From contig NZ_RCWA01000020.1 in NCBI RefSeq assembly GCF_018448905.1, forward strand, positions 1-64,000: a DNA stretch of 64,000 nt, in the 5' to 3' direction. The position numbers were made by a program, and so were the translations under genes. Numbering within the stretch: position 1 is the first letter of the stretch; every line of letters starts with the position of its first letter. Below, in pieces: positions 45,375 through 57,448 of the stretch. The stretch is from Photorhabdus heterorhabditis (lineage in GTDB: Bacteria; Pseudomonadota; Gammaproteobacteria; Enterobacterales; Enterobacteriaceae). The notes under the pieces were generated by a model. That model was not told the origin of the DNA. It saw only the letters and a list, made by a program, of their open reading frames with translations, and did not search any database.

Positions 45375-46205
45375 TTAAGCTTTCTTTTTGTTCTGGTTTT
45401 CAGTTTTACCAACACTAGTTGGCAGATTGCGGCCAATAAGTTTACGGTAGCCAAATGCCCCGATAATGCCGCCGATAATTGGAGCGGTCAGAGTAACCAG
45501 GCAGTAAGGGATTTCACGTCCACCAGTTAGCGCAATATCTCCCCAGCCAGCCAGATAAGCAACTAATTTAGGGCTAAAATCACGGGCTGGATTCAGGGCG
45601 AAGCCTGTTAGTGGGCCAAATGCACCACCGATAACGGCAATCAGAATACCAATCAGTAATGGAGCCAGAGGACCACGGGGAACGCCGTTACCATCGTCAG
45701 TCAGCGCCATAATCAGACATAGTAAAACGGCGGCAATGATGGCTTCTATCATAAATGCCTGAGAAATAGAAAGTGATGCCATTGGATAAGTAGAGAATAC
45801 GCCCGCAGTAAACAGACTTTCAGAGGTACCACGAACGATATTATGTACCTGTTCGTAATCAAGGAATATATTGTAATACATCGTATAGACGATAGCCGCA
45901 GCGACAAAACCACCAATCATCTGGGCAATAATAAAAGGAATAACTTTTTTGCCGCTAAAACGGGCAAACAGCCATAAGGCAATGGTTACAGCTGGGTTAA
46001 GGTGACCGCCGGAAACACCTGCGGTAAGATAAACAGCTAAAGCAACTCCCAGACCCCAAATAATACTGATTTCCCACAAACCCAGTTGTGCGCCGGCAAT
46101 ACGGGCAGCGGCAACGCAACCCAGACCAAAGAAGACCAGTAGTGCGGTACCAAGAAACTCAGCGATACATTGCCCGGTTAATGTCGTGCTAGTAGTTTGG
46201 CTCAT
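45375..46205 (-). CDS. glpF: Glycerol uptake facilitator GlpF
   Basis: 276 residues, six membrane helices with two half-helices bearing the NPA motifs GGHLNPAVTIAL and GFALNPARDFSPK; the Asp after the second NPA marks an aquaglyceroporin. First gene of glpFK. Confidence 0.97.
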   Translation of the reverse strand: MSQTTSTTLTGQCIAEFLGTALLVFFGLGCVAAARIAGAQLGLWEISIIWGLGVALAVYLTAGVSGGHLNPAVTIALWLFARFSGKKVIPFIIAQMIGGFVAAAIVYTMYYNIFLDYEQVHNIVRGTSESLFTAGVFSTYPMASLSISQAFMIEAIIAAVLLCLIMALTDDGNGVPRGPLAPLLIGILIAVIGGAFGPLTGFALNPARDFSPKLVAYLAGWGDIALTGGREIPYCLVTLTAPIIGGIIGAFGYRKLIGRNLPTSVGKTENQNKKKA

Positions 46206-46509
46206 ATGTTCTATCCTACTAAGAAGATTTTAGAGTGATAATTATTCTTTTCGCCTTTCAGACATTGAAAGGTGGATTATGTAAATTTATCGTTAATGCG
46301 CGCAAACGAGAAATAGCGCAATTGAAATGTGTGTGTTGTGTCAACAAAATGAGCGAATTCGCATCTTTTTATGATTGTGCTAAAAATTAAAGTATGAGCC
46401 GCTTTGTGCTTTTATTTGAATAGTTATTTTACTTGTACTGGGGATGTTGCTAGACAGGGGCGCTTTGGCTACATACAATCAGACAATTGCTTATAAGGGG
46501 GAACCGAGA
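46206..46509. other. Divergent glpF/zapB promoter region
   Basis: About 304 bp. AT-rich; no ORF or strong hairpin. Expected to hold glpF and zapB promoters; operators for GlpR or CRP may be present but no clear match could be seen by eye. Confidence 0.4.
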
Positions 46510-46752
46510 ATGTCATTTGAAGTTTTTGAAAAGCTGGAAGCCAAGGTTCAGCAGGCGGTTGATACTATTACCCTGCTACAAATGGAAATTGAAGAATTAA
46601 AAGAAAAAAACAGATCTTTATCTCAGGAAATTCAGAATGCAACCAGTAGCAATGAGTCTTTGGCTCGTGAAAATGAGCAATTGAAGCAAGAGCAGCAGGG
46701 TTGGCAGGAGCGTCTTCGTGCCTTGTTAGGCAAAATGGAAGATGTTCAGTAA
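46510..46752 (+). CDS. zapB: Cell-division protein ZapB
   Basis: 80 residues, one continuous coiled coil: [20 protein letters not shown] and [13 protein letters not shown] onwards. It stimulates Z-ring assembly with ZapA and links to MatP. Start 46510 is preceded by AAGGGGGAA; in-frame upstream codons do not belong to the family. Confidence 0.95.
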   Translation: MSFEVFEKLEAKVQQAVDTITLLQMEIEELKEKNRSLSQEIQNATSSNESLARENEQLKQEQQGWQERLRALLGKMEDVQ

Positions 46753-46774
46753 CGACAATTTCTAGCAGACAAAA

Positions 46775-46804
46775 AAGGGCGATTCAAAAAAATCGCCCTT
46801 AATT
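46775..46804. terminator. Terminator between zapB and rraA
   Basis: AAGGGCGATT/AATCGCCCTT stem with a 6-base loop, A-run before and TAATTTT after, serving both convergent genes. Confidence 0.85.
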
Positions 46805-46817
46805 TTATACATTGCTG

Positions 46818-47327
46818 TCAGATGATCTCATCTTCTTCGCTATCATCAAGCCCCAGCGGCTCTTCGGATAGGATGATACCAGTATTATCAGCATACAGAT
46901 AATCACCAGAGAAGAAAGTTACACCACCGAAATTTACCCGGATATCGCTTGTTCCGGTACCTTCATCACGACAGCCAGCCGGAATAGCCGCTATAGCCTG
47001 AATACCAAGGTCAAGCTCTGCCAGTTGATCAACTTGACGTACAGCACCGTAAACGACAATGCCTTCCCATTCATTTTGCACAGCGAGTTGTGCAAGTTCT
47101 GCATCAATCAATGCTTGGCGTACAGAACCACCACCATCTACCAGCAAAATGCGACCACGACCGTTTTCTTCAAGCAGGTCATAAAGCAACCCGTTATCTT
47201 CAAAGCATTTAACTGTGATGATTTGACCACCAAATGAAGTACGTCCACCAAAATTGGAGAACATAGGCTCTACCACATTTATTTCTTCCTGATAGATATC
47301 ACAAAGCTCGGAAGTATCATATTTCAT
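46818..47327 (-). CDS. rraA: Regulator of RNase E activity RraA
   Basis: 169 residues. [54 protein letters not shown] and VRVNFGG-like [22 protein letters not shown] match RraA. Trimeric; binds RNase E and slows RNA decay. Slightly longer acidic C-terminus ([14 protein letters not shown]) than E. coli. Confidence 0.96.
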   Translation of the reverse strand: MKYDTSELCDIYQEEINVVEPMFSNFGGRTSFGGQIITVKCFEDNGLLYDLLEENGRGRILLVDGGGSVRQALIDAELAQLAVQNEWEGIVVYGAVRQVDQLAELDLGIQAIAAIPAGCRDEGTGTSDIRVNFGGVTFFSGDYLYADNTGIILSEEPLGLDDSEEDEII

Positions 47328-47435
47328 AGGATTTACGTCTGGTTAAGGTATGGAACGATAAGTATATCCCTTCCAGGCTGGTGTTAGCAAAATCATCAAT
47401 TGATAAAATGGTACAAAAGATCAAATTCTGCCTGG

Positions 47436-48353
47436 TTAATTAAGAATAAGACCGATAGAAAAAAGAATGTTAGTCAGTAGTGCTGTTTTGACCATCTGTT
47501 CTAGCATTGGACGCATTCCTTCTGATGTGGGTTCATTAAGTACATACCACATGTGCTTGAGTAATAAGGGTAGAGCGAGCAGGAATAGCCAACCGGTCCA
47601 GCCAGGCAAATTTCGTATGGTAAATAATACCAAGCAGAATATTGCTCCGATTATCAGACTGACATGATAGTAACGGGCTTTTTTAGGGCCGAGACGGACA
47701 GCCAAGGTGTTTTTGCCATGTCGTTTGTCATCTTCAATATCGCGCAAGTTATTAATATTCAAAACAGCAGTAGACAGAAAACCGCAGGCCGTTGCCGGCA
47801 ACATAACAATTGAGTCAAAAAAACTAGCTTGAAGATAGTAAGTCCCGGCAACACTTAACCAGCCAAAGAAAATCATTACTGAAATATCACCGAGTCCCAT
47901 ATAACCATAAGGTTTTGTACCGACTGTATAGGTAATTGCGGCAACAATTGCTAGCAAACCAAGTACCAAGAAACCTAATATGTCCCTAGGTTCTTCACAG
48001 GCAATAGCAATCAGGGTAGCACCAGATAGGCAAGCCAGCAGCACCATAATCTTCAGTGCCCTTTTCATCTGTGAAGCAGTAATAATTCCTTTTTGCATAC
48101 CGCGCAGTGGTCCGATACGTTTTTCGGTATCACTTCCTTTAACAACATCACCGTAGTCATTGGCGAGATTGGATAAAATTTGCAGTATGGCGGCTGTTAA
48201 TAGAGCAAGTAAGGCAACAGGGAGCTTGAAATGCCCGTTCCAGGCAGCAAGGGCTGATCCGGTCATGATAGCGGCAAGTGCCAGCGGAAGCGTTTTAGGA
48301 CGCAAACTTTCCAGCCATGCTTGGGTTTGACTAATGGAAGTTGATGAGTTCAT
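47436..48353 (-). CDS. menA: 1,4-dihydroxy-2-naphthoate polyprenyltransferase MenA
   Basis: 305 residues, UbiA family, about nine helices. First Asp motif LANDYGDVVKGSD and second NNLRDIEDDKRHGKNTLA. It joins a prenyl chain to DHNA for menaquinone. Between rraA and hslU as in E. coli. Confidence 0.96.
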   Translation of the reverse strand: MNSSTSISQTQAWLESLRPKTLPLALAAIMTGSALAAWNGHFKLPVALLALLTAAILQILSNLANDYGDVVKGSDTEKRIGPLRGMQKGIITASQMKRALKIMVLLACLSGATLIAIACEEPRDILGFLVLGLLAIVAAITYTVGTKPYGYMGLGDISVMIFFGWLSVAGTYYLQASFFDSIVMLPATACGFLSTAVLNINNLRDIEDDKRHGKNTLAVRLGPKKARYYHVSLIIGAIFCLVLFTIRNLPGWTGWLFLLALPLLLKHMWYVLNEPTSEGMRPMLEQMVKTALLTNILFSIGLILN

Positions 48354-48447
48354 TTCTGCGTTAACTCGCTCCTTTGGATGTTATAAAAAAGTGATGGGAG
48401 GCAAGCCTCCCATCATTTATAGCGAATCAAGGAATCACATACCCCGA

Positions 48448-49779
48448 TTATAGAATAAATCGGCTTAGATCTTCATCTGCAACCAGTTCATCTAAATGTT
48501 CTTTAACGTAGTCAGCATTGATGTCGACTGACTGACCGTGACGTTCGCTAGCTTCAAAAGAGATATCTTCCATCAGTCGTTCAAGAACAGTATGTAAGCG
48601 ACGAGCACCGATATTTTCGGTTGATTCGTTTACCTGCCATGCTGCTTCAGCGATTCTGCGGATTCCGTCAGTGGTGAAACTGATGTCCATTCCTTCTGTT
48701 GCCATCAGTGCTTTGTATTGTTCAGTCAAAGATGCGCTAGGTTCAGTTAGAATGCGTTCAAAATCTTCTGTGGTTAATGCTTGCAGTTCCACGCGGATTG
48801 GCAAACGCCCTTGTAATTCGGGGATCAGATCAGAAGGACTGGAAACCTGGAATGCACCGGATGCGATAAACAGGATATGGTCTGTTTTTACCATGCCATG
48901 TTTAGTGGATACAGTACAACCTTCCACCAGTGGCAGTAGGTCACGTTGAACGCCTTCACGGGAAACATCAGGGCCTGAAGTCTGACCGCGTTTACAGATC
49001 TTGTCGATTTCATCAATGAAGACAATGCCGTGTTGTTCAACTGAATCAATTGCCTGCTGTTTCAACTCTTCAGGGTTAACCAGTTTAGCGGCTTCTTCTT
49101 CTACCAACAGTTTGAAGGCATCTTTGATTTTCAGCTTACGTGATTTGTGTTTCTGACCGGCAAGGTTCTGGAACATGGATTGTAACTGATTGGTCATCTC
49201 TTCCATGCCAGGAGGGGCCATGATTTCCACGCCCACGGGTGCGGTAGCAACGTCGATTTCGATTTCTTTATCATCAAGCTGACCTTCACGTAATTTCTTA
49301 CGGAATGCTTGGCGTGCTGCTGATGGTTCAGACTGAACTTCTGCTTGCCCCCAGTTATTTTTTGCTGGTGGGATCAACACATCCAGAATACGCTCTTCTG
49401 CCAATTCTTCAGCCCGGTAACGGTTTTTTTCAATGGATTGCAGCCGAACCATTTTAACCGCAGCGTCTGTTAGATCACGGATAATAGAATCGACTTCTTT
49501 ACCAACGTAGCCAACTTCTGTGAATTTTGTTGCTTCAACTTTGATGAATGGTGCATTTGCCAGTTTTGCCAGCCGACGTGCGATTTCGGTTTTGCCTACA
49601 CCAGTCGGGCCAATCATCAGAATATTTTTAGGCGTCACTTCGTAACGCAGCATTTCATTCAACTGCATACGACGCCAGCGGTTACGGAGTGCGATAGCTA
49701 CAGCGCGTTTCGCTTTGTCCTGACCAATAATGTAGTTGTCAAGTTCACTGACAATTTCGCGTGGAGTCATTTCAGACAT
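48448..49779 (-). CDS. hslU: HslUV ATPase subunit HslU
   Basis: 443 residues. Walker [25 protein letters not shown] pore loop, Walker [14 protein letters not shown]-terminus EDLSRFIL that docks into HslV. Unfolds substrates for HslV. Follows hslV by 11 bp. Confidence 0.98.
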   Translation of the reverse strand: MSEMTPREIVSELDNYIIGQDKAKRAVAIALRNRWRRMQLNEMLRYEVTPKNILMIGPTGVGKTEIARRLAKLANAPFIKVEATKFTEVGYVGKEVDSIIRDLTDAAVKMVRLQSIEKNRYRAEELAEERILDVLIPPAKNNWGQAEVQSEPSAARQAFRKKLREGQLDDKEIEIDVATAPVGVEIMAPPGMEEMTNQLQSMFQNLAGQKHKSRKLKIKDAFKLLVEEEAAKLVNPEELKQQAIDSVEQHGIVFIDEIDKICKRGQTSGPDVSREGVQRDLLPLVEGCTVSTKHGMVKTDHILFIASGAFQVSSPSDLIPELQGRLPIRVELQALTTEDFERILTEPSASLTEQYKALMATEGMDISFTTDGIRRIAEAAWQVNESTENIGARRLHTVLERLMEDISFEASERHGQSVDINADYVKEHLDELVADEDLSRFIL

Positions 49780-49790
49780 ACTATCTATCC

Positions 49791-50321
49791 TTACGCTTTT
49801 GAAGGAAGTTCTTCGAATTTGTGATTATGGTTGGTGTAAATACAGATATCACCGGCAATTGTCAGCGCTTTCTCTGCAATTTCTCTGGCATTGAGATCAG
49901 TATTTTCCAGCATTGCCCGTGCGGCGGCCTGCGCGTATGGGCCACCAGAACCAATAGCAATCAAGTCATTTTCAGGCTGAATAACATCGCCGTTGCCTGT
50001 GATGATAAGGGAGCTGTTTTCATCTGCTACTGCCAGTAATGCTTCCAGTTTGCGCAACATACGGTCAGTTCGCCAATCTTTGGCAAGTTCAACAGCTGCC
50101 TTTGTCAGGTGGCCTTGATGCATTTCAAGTTTACGTTCAAACAGCTCAAACAGAGTAAAAGCGTCTGCTGTACCGCCGGCAAAACCCGCGATTACTTTGT
50201 CATTATAGAGGCGGCGAACTTTCCGGACATTGCCTTTCATGACGGTATTACCCATCGTTGCCTGTCCATCACCACCGATTACGACTTGGCCATTACGGCG
50301 AACACTTACGATTGTAGTCAC
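49791..50321 (-). CDS. hslV: HslUV peptidase subunit HslV
   Basis: 176 residues. After Met removal, Thr2 of [13 protein letters not shown] is the nucleophile; [25 protein letters not shown] and [17 protein letters not shown] are conserved. Threonine peptidase of proteasome type. A long hairpin lies in its leader. Confidence 0.98.
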   Translation of the reverse strand: MTTIVSVRRNGQVVIGGDGQATMGNTVMKGNVRKVRRLYNDKVIAGFAGGTADAFTLFELFERKLEMHQGHLTKAAVELAKDWRTDRMLRKLEALLAVADENSSLIITGNGDVIQPENDLIAIGSGGPYAQAAARAMLENTDLNAREIAEKALTIAGDICIYTNHNHKFEELPSKA

Positions 50322-50358
50322 GAGTAAGCCCTTGGTTACAAAATAGATAAATGTGACG

Positions 50359-50401
50359 CACGGTATTTTCGGCAGTGTATATAGCTATCGAAAATACCGT
50401 G
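50359..50401 (-). promoter_or_regulatory. Long stem-loop in the hslVU leader
   Basis: Perfect 13-bp inverted repeat, CACGGTATTTTCG and CGAAAATACCGTG, with a 17-base loop between ftsN and hslV. On the minus strand no T-run follows, so it is less likely to be a terminator. A 5'-UTR stem-loop that stabilises hslVU mRNA is known in E. coli. Confidence 0.6.
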
Positions 50402-50444
50402 TGCACGGTGCTAGGAGTTATAAATGGGGGAGGATTATAATTTT

Positions 50445-51248
50445 TCAACCCCCTGTTACACGGAGAATACAACCGGGTACTCCGGCACCTTTCAGACGTT
50501 CCTGCATTTTTTCAGCGGTGCTTTTACTGTAGGGACCAAGAATAACACGATGCCAGCCGCCCCCCGTTGTGATTTGGCTTTCAATACCGGCAAATGCCAG
50601 TCTGGCGCGTACTGATTCAGCCTGATCCATATTACGGAATGAACCACACTGTAAAATCATGCGTTGTGCGCTTTCTGCTGGTTTAGGTTTACTGGTTTCA
50701 ACTGATGGTGTTTGCGGTTGAATTGTTTGAACTTGTACTTGTTGCTGAGGTTGTAGCCTTGCTTCCAGCGGTTGTTGCGTCTCTGCTGGTGGCTTGATGA
50801 TAACTTGTGAACGTGGCACTTGAACGCCATTGTATGGAACTTCTGGCAATGAAGTTGCTGGTTGTTGCATATCTGCCTGCATCTGTTCAAGTAGCTGCCG
50901 TTGTTCTGCGGTTAACTGGGTTTGTGAATTTATTTGTCCGCTAGATGATGGATCACGCGGAGTCGCTATGCCGACAGGGCGATTTTCCAACTCTTTGATG
51001 TAGCGCCAGCGCTCTTCCGGTTTTGGCGGTAAGCCGTGATTTTGCTGAGGATGTTTTGGTAGTGTGTCTGGAGCGCTTTCCTGTTTATTGTGGGTAATAA
51101 AGTAAAGACCACCAATAAAGATGACCACCAAGGCTATTGCTACTGCCAATGTTGTTTTTGGCAAACCTTGGGTTTGGTGTTTTTTCTTGTCGGTATTTTT
51201 ACGGCGGGGGTTTGAACGCCCGCGGCTCACATAATCTCGTTGTGCCAC
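50445..51248 (-). CDS. ftsN: Cell-division protein FtsN
   Basis: 267 residues. Basic cytoplasmic N-terminus with QRDYVSRGRSNPRRKNTDKK, one membrane helix (TTLAVAIALVVIFIGGLYFI), a Pro/Gln-rich linker with short helices, then the SPOR domain (QCGSFRNMDQAESVRARLAFAG) that binds denuded septal glycan. Triggers septal synthesis. Confidence 0.95.
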   Translation of the reverse strand: MAQRDYVSRGRSNPRRKNTDKKKHQTQGLPKTTLAVAIALVVIFIGGLYFITHNKQESAPDTLPKHPQQNHGLPPKPEERWRYIKELENRPVGIATPRDPSSSGQINSQTQLTAEQRQLLEQMQADMQQPATSLPEVPYNGVQVPRSQVIIKPPAETQQPLEARLQPQQQVQVQTIQPQTPSVETSKPKPAESAQRMILQCGSFRNMDQAESVRARLAFAGIESQITTGGGWHRVILGPYSKSTAEKMQERLKGAGVPGCILRVTGG

Positions 51249-51317
51249 TGTCTAATTCGCTGAGTTATTTAAATAAAAGAAAATAAACAATATATTACTT
51301 AACCTGCGGTTATTTGC

Positions 51318-52346
51318 CTAGCTTTTAGGCGAACAGGCACTTTGTCGAATGATGAGTTCAGATTCTAATAATTGAGAACCGCCAGATGTTGTGTGGCCCT
51401 GGATTTGATCGAGTAATAGCAGCATTGCTTTGTGACCAATCTGATAACGAGGTTGGCCAACCGTGGTCAGAGGTGGATCGCTGTACGTGGCTAAATTTAA
51501 GTTATCGAACCCAATAATTGATAAGTCTTCCGGTATTTTTAAGCCCATTCTTTTAGCTTGCCACATGACGCCAATCGCCATCACATCGCTGTGGCAGAAA
51601 ATGGCGGTAGGAGGCTCTGGTAGAGACATCAACTGTTCGGTCAGCTTTGCACCGCTTTCATGGGTAAAATTACCCTGGACAATATAATCTTCACGAATTG
51701 TCCCACCAGAGCGCCGCAATGCTTGTATATATCCCTGAAGGCGATAACGGCAAAGTAGCATATCTTCCGGTCCGGAAATGCAGGCAATATGTTTATGACC
51801 CAGTGTTTGCAGGTAATGGGTGGCGTTGAATGCTGCGGTCAGGTTATCAATATGAATAGTTGGAAGTTCTAGATCAGGTGCAAATTCGTTTGCCATCACC
51901 ATTGGCGGCAGGTTTTTTTGTTCTTCTTTACTGGCATCAAATGGAATGTTAGAACCGAGCAGCAACATACCATCAATCTGTTTAGTGATAATCAGGTTGA
52001 GAAATGCGTGTTCTTGTTTATGCTGATGTTGACAATCACCGATTAACACTAGATAACCATGTTGCGTGGCTGTCTCTTCGATACCACAAATCACATCTGT
52101 GAAAAAAGGGTCACTGATATTCGGCACTATTACCAGGATCGTTTTCGACTCACTGCGTTTGAGATTGCGGGATAAGTTATTAGGATAATAGCCCACAGCC
52201 AGTACAGCTTGCTCCACTTTTTGTCGTGTCTGAGAGGAAACCTTTTCCGGATTCATGAGTGTTCTTGATACTGTTGCGGTAGAAACGCCAGCCACTTCAG
52301 CGACATCTTTCATCGTTGCGGAGGTGCCATTCTTTTTCTGCTCCAA
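51318..52346 (-). CDS. cytR: LacI-family regulator CytR
   Basis: 342 residues. Helix-turn-helix ATMKDVAEVAGVSTATVSRTLMNPEKVS and hinge, followed by the periplasmic-binding-like domain. The similarity and its place between ftsN and priA support CytR, the nucleoside-uptake repressor that works with CRP. An ERIC lies 30 bp upstream. Confidence 0.93.
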   Translation of the reverse strand: MEQKKNGTSATMKDVAEVAGVSTATVSRTLMNPEKVSSQTRQKVEQAVLAVGYYPNNLSRNLKRSESKTILVIVPNISDPFFTDVICGIEETATQHGYLVLIGDCQHQHKQEHAFLNLIITKQIDGMLLLGSNIPFDASKEEQKNLPPMVMANEFAPDLELPTIHIDNLTAAFNATHYLQTLGHKHIACISGPEDMLLCRYRLQGYIQALRRSGGTIREDYIVQGNFTHESGAKLTEQLMSLPEPPTAIFCHSDVMAIGVMWQAKRMGLKIPEDLSIIGFDNLNLATYSDPPLTTVGQPRYQIGHKAMLLLLDQIQGHTTSGGSQLLESELIIRQSACSPKS

Positions 52347-52376
52347 AACTCACTCCTCATTTCCTGACTGATTAGT

Positions 52377-52503
52377 TATACCTGTTATCTTTCAAGTTGC
52401 CTCTTTGTTGGCTGCACTCACTCACCCCGGTCACAGAGTTATCTATGTTCCCGGGGATTCGCTCCCTTGCCGTTGCGATCCATCTTGAAATCCATAGGGT
52501 ATA
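52377..52503. repeat. ERIC element, full length (127 bp)
   Basis: Starts TATACCTGTTATCTTTCAAG and ends CTTGAAATCCATAGGGTATA with the intact conserved centre. It shares almost the whole sequence with 2393-2519. Located in the cytR leader region. Confidence 0.92.
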
Positions 52504-52766
52504 AACGATTGTCATTTTTGGGTTGCCGGAAGCCATCAGTCATTTTAAGTAAAATAATGACATTTGGTTTAGGATTATGACAATGTTATTAAGGGATCAT
52601 TCTAAACAGTTTGGCAAATTCGTTTATTCCTTAGTTTGCAAAAAAAGGTGATATAAATCATTTATTCGATGTGGCTCGCAAATTAGTAAATAATTTTTCA
52701 TTGATTGCGTTTATCAAGTGTGATTTTTCCGAGTAGTTAATAGAAGAATGTTTTATTTGATAAACT

Positions 52767-52893
52767 TATACCTGTTATCTTTCAAGTTGCCTCTTTGTTG
52801 GCTGCGTTCACTTACCCCAGTCACATCGTTATCTATGCTCCTGGGGATGCGTTCTCTTGCCGCCGCCCTGCAACTTGAAATCTATTGGGTATA
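52767..52893. repeat. ERIC element, full length (127 bp)
   Basis: Second copy in the cytR-priA interval, 263 bp after the previous one and in the same orientation, ending 21 bp after... before the priA stop at 52915. The centre reads CACTTACCCCAGTCACATCG...CTCCTGGGGATGCG, closer to the classical ERIC consensus. Between the two copies there is AT-rich sequence with no ORF. Confidence 0.92.
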
Positions 52894-52914
52894 TATGCTT
52901 AAAAATAAAGGTCA

Positions 52915-55164
<2,250 letters not shown>

Positions 55165-55333
55165 CTATAGAGTATCACAGACCATGAACGGATTTCATTG
55201 CGAGATAGATGGATATTCTGTATGATCCGCCGCCTTTGGTATGGAAGATGCCAAACTTATTTTATCAACGCGACGTGTGGTGTCTGGCGGCAACAGGGCT
55301 GGATAGCGACACGGCCTTAACAGAGGTTATCCC

Positions 55334-55549
55334 ATGAAAAAAGGTATTCATCCTAAATATGAAGCAGTTACTGCAACTTGTTCTTGCGGTAATGTAATGC
55401 AAATCAGATCTACCGTTGGTCACTCCCTGAATTTGGACGTATGTGGTCAATGTCACCCATTCTATACTGGTAAACAACGTGATGTTGCTACCGGTGGTCG
55501 TGTTGATCGCTTTAACAAACGTTTCAACGTTCCAGGTGTTGGCAAGTAA
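55334..55549 (+). CDS. rpmE: 50S ribosomal protein L31 (zinc form)
   Basis: 71 residues. Four cysteines (positions 16, 18, 37 and 40) make the zinc site of the C+ paralog: ATCSCGN and [14 protein letters not shown]. Divergent from priA. Confidence 0.97.
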   Translation: MKKGIHPKYEAVTATCSCGNVMQIRSTVGHSLNLDVCGQCHPFYTGKQRDVATGGRVDRFNKRFNVPGVGK

Positions 55550-55595
55550 TTGCGGATTTGTGTCTGCTTATAGAGCAGGCCACTGGTACGAACAA

Positions 55596-55624
55596 ACGCC
55601 CGGTGCTTTGCATCGGGCGTTTTG
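55596..55624 (+). terminator. rpmE terminator
   Basis: ACGCCCGGTGC-TTT-GCATCGGGCGT stem and TTTT tail. Confidence 0.88.
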
Positions 55625-55641
55625 CATTTAAAGTGAACATA

Positions 55642-55679
55642 ACAACAAAGCCCCTGAATTTTGCAGCGGGCTTTGTTGT
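55642..55679 (-). terminator. metJ terminator
   Basis: Perfect 12-bp stem ACAACAAAGCCC/GGGCTTTGTTGT with a 14-base loop, 8 bp beyond the metJ stop; the T-rich descending arm (TTTGTTGTT) is on the metJ strand. Confidence 0.7.
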
Positions 55680-55686
55680 GCCACCA

Positions 55687-56004
55687 TCAATATTCCCAGG
55701 TATCGGGATCAATACCCAATTCACGCATGATCTCTTTTGCTGCTTCTGGGATTTCATCGTTACGCTCTTTGCGTAAGTCATTATCATCAGGAAGTGGTTG
55801 CCCGGTAAATGCATGCAGGAATGCTTCACACAGCAATTCACTGTTAGTTGCGTGACGCAGGTTATTTACCTGGCGACGGGTACGCTCATCAGTGAGAATC
55901 CTCAACACTTTCAAAGGAATTGAAACTGTGATTTTCTTCACTTGTTCACTTTTTTTGCCATGTTCAGCATAAGGGCTGACATATTCACCGTTCCATTCAG
56001 CCAT
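55687..56004 (-). CDS. metJ: Methionine repressor MetJ
   Basis: 105 residues, full length. [46 protein letters not shown] is the ribbon-helix-helix region with bound S-adenosylmethionine as corepressor. Divergent from metB across tandem met boxes. Confidence 0.98.
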   Translation of the reverse strand: MAEWNGEYVSPYAEHGKKSEQVKKITVSIPLKVLRILTDERTRRQVNNLRHATNSELLCEAFLHAFTGQPLPDDNDLRKERNDEIPEAAKEIMRELGIDPDTWEY

Positions 56005-56206
56005 GGGGTACCTTAAATAGTCGTATAGTCATAAAATTAAGCCAGATAACAGAGCCAGCTTTCGTTGTGAAATATTGCCATTTTATCGTGATTTCCTTAT
56101 CAATTATACAGTTATAGTATATTCGATAAACTAATTGCTACTAATAAAAGTATCATAATTATGATGGATAATTATCCCATTGGTTAATCTAACTGCAAAG
56201 AAGTTT

Positions 56207-56230
56207 AGATGTCTAGATGTGTTGACGTCC
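56207..56230. promoter_or_regulatory. MetJ operator (3 met boxes) before metB
   Basis: Three contiguous 8-mers close to the consensus AGACGTCT: AGATGTCT, AGATGTGT and TGACGTCC. They lie in the metJ-metB divergent region, 58 bp before metB. Confidence 0.85.
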
Positions 56231-56287
56231 ATTATGGTAGAGGATATTCTTCCTTGACTCAATTTATGGCAGACAGTGGTAACTGAT

Positions 56288-57448
56288 ATGACACGCAAAC
56301 AGGCAACGATAGCAGTTCGCAGTGGGCTGAATAATGATGAGCAATATGGCTGCGTTGTTCCACCTATTTATCTTTCCAGTACTTATAATTTTACTGATTT
56401 CAATCAGCCGAGGACACATGATTATTCCCGGAGGAGCAATCCTGGTCGTGATATGGTGCAGAGAGCATTGGCTGAATTGGAGGGAGGGGTAGGTGCTGTA
56501 ATGACCAGCAGTGGAATGTCAGCGATTCACCTACTATGCACCGTTTTTCTAAAGCCTGGTGATCTGTTGGTTGCTCCTCATGACTGTTATGGCGGTAGTT
56601 ACCGATTGTTTGACAGTCAGAGTAAACGTGGTGCTTATGAAGTCGCTTTTGTCGATCAGGGGGATGAACAGGCGTTAAAGCGAGTATTGTCCAGAAAGCC
56701 AAAGCTGGTATTGATTGAAACGCCGAGTAATCCTTTATTACGTATTGTCGATATTGCCCGTATATGCCAGCTTGCCCATGAAGTAGGTGCGATAGTCATT
56801 GCTGATAATACTTTTCTGAGTCCAGTATTACAGAAACCGCTGGAATTAGGAGCGGACTTGGTTGTTCATTCCTGTACTAAATACCTTAACGGACATTCTG
56901 ATGTTATTGCTGGAGCGATTATTGCTAAGGATGAAGAGATAGCAACAGAACTTGCTTGGTGGGCCAATAATATTGGTGTAACTGGTGCGGCGTTTGATAG
57001 TTACCTGTTACTGCGTGGAATACGTACTTTATCGCCACGGGTACTTTTACAGCAAAATAATGCGCTAGAGATTGTGAATTATCTTCAACAGCAACCGTTA
57101 GTGAAAAAGCTTTTTTACCCCTCTTTGAAAGATCATCCAGGACATGAAATTGCTTGTAAGCAGCAATCTGGTTTTGGCGCAATGATAAGTTTTGAGTTAG
57201 ATGGCAGTGAACAGGCGATACGCTGTTTTCTGTCTGAGTTAAAATTATTTACTTTGGCGGAATCATTAGGTGGTGTGGAAACTTTAATTTCCCATACGGC
57301 AACGATGACTCATGCTGGAATGTCAGCACAGGCAAGGGCAGAAGCGGGGATTACGGATTCACTATTGCGTGTTTCTGTAGGTATCGAAGATAGTCAGGAT
57401 TTAATCACTGACTTAGAAAATGCATTTCAGGCAGTAGTAAAGGAGTGA
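56288..57448 (+). CDS. metB: Cystathionine gamma-synthase MetB
   Basis: 386 residues from ATG 56288 (MTRKQATIAVRSGLNNDEQYG, same as E. coli); a GTG 12 bp upstream is unlikely. PLP enzyme: SSTYNF, YSRRSNPGRD, APHDCYGGSYRLFD and HSCTKYLNGHSDV with the lysine. Makes cystathionine from O-succinylhomoserine and cysteine. Overlaps metL. Confidence 0.97.
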   Translation: MTRKQATIAVRSGLNNDEQYGCVVPPIYLSSTYNFTDFNQPRTHDYSRRSNPGRDMVQRALAELEGGVGAVMTSSGMSAIHLLCTVFLKPGDLLVAPHDCYGGSYRLFDSQSKRGAYEVAFVDQGDEQALKRVLSRKPKLVLIETPSNPLLRIVDIARICQLAHEVGAIVIADNTFLSPVLQKPLELGADLVVHSCTKYLNGHSDVIAGAIIAKDEEIATELAWWANNIGVTGAAFDSYLLLRGIRTLSPRVLLQQNNALEIVNYLQQQPLVKKLFYPSLKDHPGHEIACKQQSGFGAMISFELDGSEQAIRCFLSELKLFTLAESLGGVETLISHTATMTHAGMSAQARAEAGITDSLLRVSVGIEDSQDLITDLENAFQAVVKE

